A stretch of DNA of 64,000 nt from Microvirga flocculans ATCC BAA-817. Its GTDB lineage: Bacteria > Pseudomonadota > Alphaproteobacteria > Rhizobiales > Beijerinckiaceae. The DNA lies in assembly GCF_000518665.1 (NCBI RefSeq), contig NZ_JAEA01000010.1, forward strand, positions 124,001 to 188,000, given 5' to 3'. The notes under the pieces were generated by a model. It worked only from the letters and a program-made list of their open reading frames with translations. It was not told where the DNA came from and ran no database searches. Position 1 is the first letter of the stretch. Each line of letters begins with the position of its first letter. A program made the position numbers and the translations under genes. Shown in pieces: positions 57,132-64,000 of the stretch.

Positions 57132-58121
57132 ATGAGTCAAGCTTACAACAGGCGAACATTCGTTGGGATGCTGGCAGGCGCCACCGCATTCGCAGGACTA
57201 GGGTCAAAGGCGTCCGCAGCGGCTTCATTGCCCTCGGGAACCATCACTATCGTCGTGCCTTTCGATCCGGGTGGAGCAAACGACATCATCGCCCGCGCCG
57301 TGGCGCAGCATATGACGGAAACAGGAGCCACCGTCGTCGTGGACAACCGCCCGGGCGCAAGCGGATCCGTGGGGGCGCAGTATGTCGCGCGGTCCGAACC
57401 CGACGGGCGGACTCTCCTCATGGCTCCCATCGGAGTTCTCGCGATCAACCCATGGCTTTTCAGCCAGTTAGGTTATGACCCCGTCAAGGATTTCGCGCCG
57501 CTCACGCTGGCAGGCACGGTGCCCAACGCCTTGATCGTGCATCCCTCGGTGCCGGCGAAGACTGTGGCTGAATTGATCGCCTATGCCAAGGCCAACCCAG
57601 GCAAGCTGAACTTCGCCTCGATGGGCAACGGAACCACAGGTCATCTTTGCGGCGAGATGTTCAAGAAGGCTGCTGGCGTCGACATCCTGCACGTCCCTTA
57701 CAAAGGAAGCGCTCCTGCGCTGAAGGATCTTTTAAGCGGCCAGGTGCAATTGATGTTCGACAATCTGCCCACGGCACTGCCGCATATGCGGGCTGAGAAA
57801 TTGCGTGGACTTGCCGTGACCAGTCCCGCTCGGCATCCCCTGGCGCCGGAGGTGCCGACGCTTAAGGAAAGCGGCGTCGATGCCGAGGCCGTTGCATGGT
57901 TCGGCTTCGTTGCTCCCGTCAAGACGCCGGGTGAGATACAGAAAGCGATCTCGGACAGCATGATCGCCGCTTTGAAGAGCGACAAGGTCAAAGCTCAACT
58001 GGAGAAGGTTGGCGTTACGATCTCCGCCAATCAGCCGGCGGAATTTGCGGCCTTGATCGCGAGCGAGTCCAAGAAATGGAGGCAGGTTGTCGCCGACGCA
58101 GGGGCAAAAATCGACAACTGA
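57132..58121 (+). CDS. tctC: Tripartite tricarboxylate transporter substrate-binding protein (TctC/Bug)
   Basis: Periplasmic binder of the TTT transporter. The 329-aa protein has a signal peptide of possible Tat type (RRTFVGMLAGATAFAGLG), then ITIVVPFDPGGANDIIAR, the Bug-fold first strand and ligand loop, and VPYKGSAPALKDLLSGQV. Ligand unknown; Bug proteins bind varied carboxylates. GGGAGAGG precedes the ATG. It is separated from tctBA by regulator, hydratase and synthetase genes and has its own operator pair. Confidence 0.92.
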   Translation: MSQAYNRRTFVGMLAGATAFAGLGSKASAAASLPSGTITIVVPFDPGGANDIIARAVAQHMTETGATVVVDNRPGASGSVGAQYVARSEPDGRTLLMAPIGVLAINPWLFSQLGYDPVKDFAPLTLAGTVPNALIVHPSVPAKTVAELIAYAKANPGKLNFASMGNGTTGHLCGEMFKKAAGVDILHVPYKGSAPALKDLLSGQVQLMFDNLPTALPHMRAEKLRGLAVTSPARHPLAPEVPTLKESGVDAEAVAWFGFVAPVKTPGEIQKAISDSMIAALKSDKVKAQLEKVGVTISANQPAEFAALIASESKKWRQVVADAGAKIDN

Positions 58122-58132
58122 TATAGCCTCCA

Positions 58133-58162
58133 CCACACGGTGGTAGCGCTGCCACCGTGTGG
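58133..58162. terminator. Strong inverted repeat after tctC
   Basis: The 11-bp perfect arms CCACACGGTGG and CCACCGTGTGG around an 8-nt loop, 12 bp after the tctC stop. No clear T-run follows, so it is a likely mRNA 3' hairpin or weak terminator. Confidence 0.6.
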
Positions 58163-59008
58163 ATCTCATCTTCGCTTTCGTGTGATCCCCTCGCGAAAAG
58201 CACAATTTCCGACATGCGACATCCGGCCATTTAAATGAAGCCGGGAATGGTCAGCACCATCGGCTTCAAGCACATGATCGATCATGCCCCAGGAATGGTG
58301 AGATGGTCGTTTGGCGCAGTATATGCGCGAGCCATCCAAGCACAGCTCTCAGCCGGGCAGGGGGCTCTGTGCGGGCCTGAGACTGCCTTTCCTTGTGTAA
58401 AATATTCCTCTTTGTAAGGCCGCACTCTTTTGATGGCGAACCGAATACAGGTCGCCGAAGAATACTCTCGAGCGATAGTGCGGGAAGCATTGTCTCGCGC
58501 AGGGTCAGTCGCCGCGGGCTGAGAGTTCCATGGCATGTCTCGCCGGGGAGCGGGACTTTCCTGCTTTGCGGGCGCGCGCTTCTTCGCGTAATGCGCTCCG
58601 GCATCGCCTCTTACTTCGGCTGTCGGGAGAAGGACGCGGTCCGAATCCGAAAGCGGCGACCTGCATCTGCCATCGGTGACACGGAACTCCCCGGTCAAAA
58701 CCTCTGAGTCCAATACAGTGAAGGCGCTTCCGCTTTGCCGTCGACGCGTGATGCGGAAAGCGGCCATGACAGCGCCTGTGCGATGCAGGCCGGCCAGCCG
58801 CCCGGAGGCCTCTTATGTTGCCCTAGAGTAACATTTTGCATGATCGGGTATTTCAAATGTATTTTGTTAATTTTTAGGCTTTGATTCTCATCATTTTCAT
58901 ATAAATGAAGTTAACTGAAGTCGAGTCGAGTAAAATCATCAATCTCATTGTTATTAAATAACAAGACAACTGGTCCGTGCAGCATGCCTGGATCGGAAGG
59001 GGCGCGAT
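58163..59008. other. Gene-poor leader before the giant repeat protein
   Basis: About 850 bp without a supported gene. The first ~640 bp have mixed composition; several short frames lack homology. From ~58800 the DNA is markedly AT-rich and likely holds the promoter of the RTX gene, including a palindrome at 58948. Confidence 0.5.
58948..58964. promoter_or_regulatory. AT-rich 17-bp palindrome upstream of the RTX gene
   Basis: TTGTTATTAAATAACAA is palindromic apart from its central base and lies 45 bp before the ATG in AT-rich DNA. It could be a repressor or activator site. Confidence 0.4.
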
Positions 59009-62000
59009 ATGGTCGGCAGTCTGGAAGGAATTCAGGTTAAAATTACCCTGACCCTGGAGGGGTCTTTCGAGAGTGCCCCTCCTTACCAGTTCACATCCGT
59101 CGTCGTCGGTCAGGGTGCCGAACTGGTCGTGCCGATCTCTGCACGCATATTGTCGGACACGGATGGGAACGGCACCATCGAGCCGGTCCAGGGGCCGAAC
59201 GGTCTGCTCGACGGCACGGTGACGATCGACATCTCCGGCAATCAGGTCTTCGCCCAGTTCCAGGGCACGGCGCAGCCGGCCGGGTTCCGCATCACCATCG
59301 AAGGCTTGGCGCCGGCAGGCGTGGCGCCGGGGACCATCACCGAGCAGGGCTCCATGAGCGGCGTCAACATGGTCTATGCCCCGACCTACGACGCTGCGAC
59401 GAAGACCTTGGGAATGTATTGGTACTTCCTGGGGTTCCAGCCGGGCACGACGGTCAACCAGTCGGTCTTTTACGACAACCAGCTGGCCGACGCTCCTCAG
59501 GCCGCCGACGATGCCTTCGGTGTCAAGGTCGGAGTCCCGCTGACCGGCAAGAACGTTCTGAGCAACGACGTGGATCTCGACAACGGCGGCCCCCTCGGCG
59601 TCGTCGATCTCCAGAGGGTCACGCACGTGAATGGGGTCGCAGCGAGTGTCGGCCAATGGGTCGATCTGCCCGGCGGCGGGCGGATCCTGCTGAAAGCGGA
59701 CGGCAGCCTGCAATTCTCCGATGATGGAGATTTCAGCGATCTCGCAATAGGACAGACACGCGCCACGTCCTTCCAGTATACGGTCACGGATTCCGCCGGA
59801 CTCTCCGATACAGCGACCACGACCATCACCGTCGAAGGCGTCAACCGGCCCTCGACGGCAACGAACCTGACCCAGACGAAAACGTTCGTCGAAGATGCCG
59901 GTCCCGTCGCTCTCGATGACATCGTCGTCAGCGATCTCGATCCGGGCGAAACGGTCACGGTCACCCTCACCCTCAGCAATCCGCTGGCAGGCGCTCTTTC
60001 GACGGGCTCTTTCGGTGGTGTAACATCGACGTACAACACCGCGACCGGCATATGGACGGCCACCGGATCGGTGGCCGACGTCAACGCCCTTCTCGCGGCG
60101 GTGACCTTCAGCCCGGCTCTGAACTGGAACCAGAATGTCACCATCGCGACACGCGTTCGGGATGCTTCCGGGCAAGGACCGGCCGATGGCGTCATTACCC
60201 TGCAGGGAACGGCCGTCAACGATGCGCCGACTGCATCCGCCACAGGAAGCGCGCCGGTTCATACCGAGAACGGCAGCGCGGTAGATCTGTTCAGCAACGT
60301 CAGCATCGGCACTGTCGAGGCCGGCCAGACGATTACCGGCATGACTCTGACGGTGAGCAATCTGGCGGATGGAGCCCATGAGGTTCTCATCATCGACGGT
60401 ACGAGCATCCTTCTGACGGACGGCTTCACCGCGACCACTGGCGCGAACGGTGTGACGGTGAGCGTCAACCTTTCAGGCGCGACTGCGACCGTCACCTTGA
60501 GCAAGACAGGCGGCCTCAGCGCAGCTGGCGCGCAGACCCTGGTGGATGGCATCGCCTATCGCAACACCAGTGAATCTCCAACCGTTGCCGGTGATCGTGT
60601 GGTGACCCTGACCGGCATCACCGACAATGGCGGCACCGCCAATGGCGGTGTCGACACCACCTCTCTCTCCCTCTCGGCCACGATCAGCCTCGCGGCCGTC
60701 AACGATGCGCCGACCCTTTCGGGTGGCCCCTATGTGCTGCCTGCAGCGAACGAGGATGCCGCCTCAGGCGGCACGCTAGTGTCGTCGATCCTGAGCGGTC
60801 TCACTCATGGCGATGCCGACGCGGCGGCCCCGTCGGGCATCGCCATTACGGCAACGGCCGGCAGCGGAACATGGCAGTACTCCACCGATGGGGTCACGTG
60901 GAACGTCGTCGGCACCGTCTCGGGAAGTGCCGCGCTCCTTCTCTCCGGTTCGACCCAGCTTCGCTTCGTGCCGAATGGCGAGAACGGAGAGACGGCTACA
61001 CTGACTTTCCGGGCCTGGGACCAGACCAGCGGTACGCCGTCCACCAACAGTGCCAGAAGCACCGCCGATACCACCAGCAACGGCGGAACTACGGCTTTTT
61101 CCACGGGCACCGCGCAGGCCAGCCTTACGGTGTCCTCCGTCAACGATGCGCCGGTCCTGAGCCCGATCTCCCCGGTTCTGACCGGCCTTGCCGATGCCGA
61201 TGTCAACAATGCCGGGCAGACCGTCGCCAGCATCGTCGGCGCAAGCATTGCCGATGTGGATAGCGCCGCAGCGGAGGGCATCGCCATCACGGGCCTGACG
61301 TCAGGATCCGGCACCTGGCAATACAGCCTCGATGGCGGAAGCACGTGGCACGACATGGGAAGCGTCTCCGCCAGCAGCGCCTTGCTGTTGCGCGCGACCG
61401 ATAATGTCCGCTTCGTCCCAGATGGGGTGAGCGGAACCACGGGAAGCCTCACCTACAAGGCCTGGGATCAAAGCGGCTCCACCGCCGGGCTGCAAGGCAC
61501 CAAGGTGGATGCGAGCGCTGGCGGAGGAAGCACGCCGTTCTCCTCGGTGACGGATACGGCCAGCATCACCGTCACCGCCGTCAACGATGTGCCTGTCGTG
61601 ACCGCCAGCGGCGGTTCCACCGCTTTCGTGGAAGGGGCGGATGTTGCCTCGACGCCTGTTGCCGTCGATCCGGGCCTGACGCTCTCCGACAGCGACAATG
61701 CCACCTTGGCGAGCGCAAAGGTGACGATCGTCGGTAACTTTTATCCCGGACAGGACGTGCTGGCCTTCATCAATGACGGCATCAGCATGGGCAACATCAC
61801 GGCGAGTTACGATGCCGATACAGGCGTGTTGACCCTGATCTCGGCGGGAGCAACGGCGACGCTGGCGCAGTGGCAAGCCGCACTCCGCAGCGTTACCTAC
61901 ACCAACAGTTCGGATTCTCCCGTGACTGCCGCGCGTGTCATGAGCTTCACGGTCAATGACGGGTCGCTGGACAGCTCAGGGGCGAGCAAGAGCGTCAGCA

Positions 62001-64000
62001 TTGAGGCCGTCAACGACACCCCTGCCGTGACTGTCCCTTCCGCGATCACGGTCACGGAGGACGTGGCTACGGCCCTGACCGGCATCAGCTTCAGCGATAC
62101 GGATTCCGGTTCCAACATGGTCACAGTCACTCTTGCGGTTGCGAGCGGGATTCTGTCGGCCCTGAGCGGAGGCGGCGTCACGGCGGCAGGAAACGGGACC
62201 GGCAGCCTGACGCTGACCGGGACGATTGCGAATATCAATTCCTTCATCAACGGCGGCCATGTCTCCTTTACGACAGCGAGCAATGCCACGGCTGACGTTG
62301 TCTTGACTGCGACCATCAACGATAACGGCAATGTCGGGAACGGCGGCGCGAAGAGCGCCACTGCCACTACCACGATCGAAGTGGCGCAGGTCAACGACGC
62401 GCCCACGATAACCGCGCCTGTTTCCATTGCCGTGAGCGAGGATACGTTCACCGCGCTGACCGGGTTCAGTTTCGCCGACATGGATGCCGGCGGCAACCTT
62501 GTGGTCGTTACCCTTGAGGTTTCACACGGAACGCTCACCGCTCTGAACGGCGCGAACGTAACCGTCGGCGGTTCCGGAACAGGATCGTTGACGCTGACGG
62601 GCAGCATCGCCGACATCAATACATTCATTGCGGACAGCCTGGTCAGCTTCAAAACCGATCCCGATGCCACCAGCAATGTCGTTCTGACCGTTGGAATCGA
62701 CGATGGCGGCAATACCGGCACCGGTGGCGCCAAGACGGCGGTCACGACGACCACTCTGGTGGTCACGGCGGTGAACGATGCGCCCGTCAACAGCGTGCCT
62801 TCGGCGCAGATCGTGGATCAGGACGGCATTCTGGTCTTCAGCTCAGGCAATGGAAATCTCATCGCAATCTCGGACGTGGATGCAGGGAACGGCACGCTGC
62901 GCGTGACATTGACGGCCACTCACGGGTCGATCGCCCTGAGCGGCACTTCCGGTCTGTCCTTCCTGGTCGGCAGCGGCTCTGGCGATGCCACGATGACTTT
63001 CGATGGCACATTGGCCGCCATCAATCAGGCCCTGAACGGCCTTTCCATCACTCCAGAGGCCGGCTATCACGGTCCTGCGAGCCTGCAGGTCGTGACGAGC
63101 GATCTGGGTTTGAGCGGATCCAGAGGCACGCTGACAGACAGCGATACGATCTCTATCCATGTCCGCAGCGTCGAGCCCAGGGTTGCATCCGTCAACGTCA
63201 CGAATGCAGACGGCACCTACAAGCCGGGGGACACGATTGTCGTGACCGTGACCTTCGATCAGGCCGTGATCGTGGATGCTGCCGGAGGCGTGCCGAGCCT
63301 TCTTCTCGAAACAGGCAGTCAGGACCGCACGGCGCGGTATGTGTCGGGTTCGGGCACGAATGTTCTGGCCTTTGCCTACAAGGTCCAGGCAGGCGATGTG
63401 AGCGCCGATCTCGACTACCACTCCATCAACGCGCTTTCGCTGAATGGCGCCACGATCCGCAATGCGGCGAATGACGATGCGATCCTGACCCTTCCTGCGC
63501 CTGGTGGAGCGGGCTCCATTGGTGGACAGCATGACATTGTGATCGAGTATGGTGCAGAGGTGACGCCCAGGCCTGGCGGCGGCGTGGGTATCAGCATCAC
63601 GGATCCCGACCAGCTGACGTCAGGCCTCGGTACCAGCGGTCTCGATGAGGTGGTGTATAGTGGCTCCGGTCGGCTCATTCTGCCGGGCAAAATCGAGAAC
63701 CTCACCCTGACGGGCGGTGATGCCCAGGCCGACGGCAATAACCTTGCCAATGCCATCCGGGGCAGTGCCGGTGACAATGTGCTGCGCGGATTGGGCGGCA
63801 ACGATTGGATGCACAGCGGCGATGGCGATGATTCAGTGGATGGTGGCTTGGGACGCGACTACCTGTTCGGCGGCAGAGGGGACGATGTCGTCAAAGGCAA
63901 CTCGGGCAACGACACCATTTACGGATATATGGGCGACGATTCCGTCTATGGTGGGTCGGGCAACGATCTGATGTCAGGCAGTGCCGGAAGCGACCGGGTC
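59009..64000 (+). CDS. Giant cadherin-like/RTX repeat protein, 3' end outside the window
   Basis: An uninterrupted frame of 1,664 codons from the ATG at 59009 (GGAAGG upstream) to the window edge. There is no signal peptide, as expected for type I secretion. After a unique ~200-residue start come about seven Ig/cadherin-like repeats, each closed by a VNDAP/VNDTP-type motif. Repeats near 60.8-61.6 kb form one similar pair (GSGTWQYS) and those near 62.0-62.8 kb another (GTGSLTLTG). From about 63.75 kb calcium-binding RTX nonapeptides start (GGNDWMHSGDGDD, GGRGDDVVKGNSGND). It is probably a surface adhesin or secreted matrix protein; Ca-dependent folding is inferred. Confidence 0.88.
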   Translation, partial: MVGSLEGIQVKITLTLEGSFESAPPYQFTSVVVGQGAELVVPISARILSDTDGNGTIEPVQGPNGLLDGTVTIDISGNQVFAQFQGTAQPAGFRITIEGLAPAGVAPGTITEQGSMSGVNMVYAPTYDAATKTLGMYWYFLGFQPGTTVNQSVFYDNQLADAPQAADDAFGVKVGVPLTGKNVLSNDVDLDNGGPLGVVDLQRVTHVNGVAASVGQWVDLPGGGRILLKADGSLQFSDDGDFSDLAIGQTRATSFQYTVTDSAGLSDTATTTITVEGVNRPSTATNLTQTKTFVEDAGPVALDDIVVSDLDPGETVTVTLTLSNPLAGALSTGSFGGVTSTYNTATGIWTATGSVADVNALLAAVTFSPALNWNQNVTIATRVRDASGQGPADGVITLQGTAVNDAPTASATGSAPVHTENGSAVDLFSNVSIGTVEAGQTITGMTLTVSNLADGAHEVLIIDGTSILLTDGFTATTGANGVTVSVNLSGATATVTLSKTGGLSAAGAQTLVDGIAYRNTSESPTVAGDRVVTLTGITDNGGTANGGVDTTSLSLSATISLAAVNDAPTLSGGPYVLPAANEDAASGGTLVSSILSGLTHGDADAAAPSGIAITATAGSGTWQYSTDGVTWNVVGTVSGSAALLLSGSTQLRFVPNGENGETATLTFRAWDQTSGTPSTNSARSTADTTSNGGTTAFSTGTAQASLTVSSVNDAPVLSPISPVLTGLADADVNNAGQTVASIVGASIADVDSAAAEGIAITGLTSGSGTWQYSLDGGSTWHDMGSVSASSALLLRATDNVRFVPDGVSGTTGSLTYKAWDQSGSTAGLQGTKVDASAGGGSTPFSSVTDTASITVTAVNDVPVVTASGGSTAFVEGADVASTPVAVDPGLTLSDSDNATLASAKVTIVGNFYPGQDVLAFINDGISMGNITASYDADTGVLTLISAGATATLAQWQAALRSVTYTNSSDSPVTAARVMSFTVNDGSLDSSGASKSVSIEAVNDTPAVTVPSAITVTEDVATALTGISFSDTDSGSNMVTVTLAVASGILSALSGGGVTAAGNGTGSLTLTGTIANINSFINGGHVSFTTASNATADVVLTATINDNGNVGNGGAKSATATTTIEVAQVNDAPTITAPVSIAVSEDTFTALTGFSFADMDAGGNLVVVTLEVSHGTLTALNGANVTVGGSGTGSLTLTGSIADINTFIADSLVSFKTDPDATSNVVLTVGIDDGGNTGTGGAKTAVTTTTLVVTAVNDAPVNSVPSAQIVDQDGILVFSSGNGNLIAISDVDAGNGTLRVTLTATHGSIALSGTSGLSFLVGSGSGDATMTFDGTLAAINQALNGLSITPEAGYHGPASLQVVTSDLGLSGSRGTLTDSDTISIHVRSVEPRVASVNVTNADGTYKPGDTIVVTVTFDQAVIVDAAGGVPSLLLETGSQDRTARYVSGSGTNVLAFAYKVQAGDVSADLDYHSINALSLNGATIRNAANDDAILTLPAPGGAGSIGGQHDIVIEYGAEVTPRPGGGVGISITDPDQLTSGLGTSGLDEVVYSGSGRLILPGKIENLTLTGGDAQADGNNLANAIRGSAGDNVLRGLGGNDWMHSGDGDDSVDGGLGRDYLFGGRGDDVVKGNSGNDTIYGYMGDDSVYGGSGNDLMSGSAGSDRV

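Noticed and set aside
58282..58767. 161-codon reverse frame before the RTX gene
   Set aside because: No recognisable domain, mixed codon use and no ribosome site; left as gene-poor DNA.
58874..60379. 501-codon reverse frame at the start of the RTX gene
   Set aside because: Antisense shadow of the repeat protein; it has no recognisable domain and runs through the AT-rich promoter region.

Overview
The window is high-GC chromosomal DNA of an alphaproteobacterium. The order of housekeeping genes (tkt-gap-pgk; zapA-6S RNA-fthC; yebC-ruvCAB-ybgC-tolQRAB-pal-cpoB-tilS-ftsH-glmM; serC-serA-purU; purA-rpoH-rluD), the ACT-domain SerA and the serC leader point to the order Hyphomicrobiales (Rhizobiales). 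A Methylobacteriaceae/Microvirga-like host is my best guess, but the sequence alone does not prove it.

Region 1 (1-18.2 kb) is core. It holds a leftward tkt-gap-pgk glycolysis/Calvin-type operon (pgk runs off the left edge), then DUF4164-zapA, 6S RNA, fthC, a YmdB-like phosphoesterase, an ExoD-like protein, yebC, the Holliday-junction genes ruvC, ruvA and ruvB (with an extra small membrane-protein gene between ruvA and ruvB), and the Tol system. This block is interrupted: the acyl-CoA thioesterase gene ybgC has been split by a roughly 2.2 kb, lower-GC mini-island that carries a SEFIR-domain gene. The island also supplies a replacement 3' end for ybgC, so an intact hybrid ybgC stays downstream of ruvB and the original 3' end is left as a remnant before tolQ. 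A second composition anomaly covers the 3' end of tolA and the 5' end of tolB.

Region 2 (18.2-42.5 kb) is also mostly core: an HdeD-like protein, a cardiolipin synthase/PLD protein, pal, cpoB, tilS, ftsH, glmM, an RND efflux pair, serC-serA-purU, an EamA transporter, a class I amidotransferase, purA, a conserved membrane protein, rpoH, rluD and tRNA-Glu(CTC).

Region 3 (42.5-58.2 kb) is an accessory catabolic cluster that begins next to tRNA-Glu. It encodes a flavodoxin-fold quinone reductase (divergent), three MaoC-type hotdog proteins, a Rid-family protein, two paralogous NDP-forming acyl-CoA synthetases, a ThDP-dependent decarboxylase-like enzyme, an aldehyde dehydrogenase, a complete tripartite tricarboxylate (TctABC) uptake system, a PcaR/PobR-like IclR regulator and a divergent enoyl-CoA hydratase homologue. 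The two likely promoter regions carry matched pairs of TTC-N7-GAA boxes with the same 19-bp centre spacing, which suggests one regulon. The plausible logic is uptake of a carboxylate, decarboxylation of a 2-oxo acid to an aldehyde, oxidation to the acid, CoA activation, and hydration/beta-oxidation. The substrate is unknown.

Region 4 (58.2-64.0 kb) is a gene-poor, partly AT-rich leader followed by the first 1,664 codons of a giant secreted repeat protein: cadherin-like VNDAP repeats, then calcium-binding RTX repeats. It runs off the right edge.
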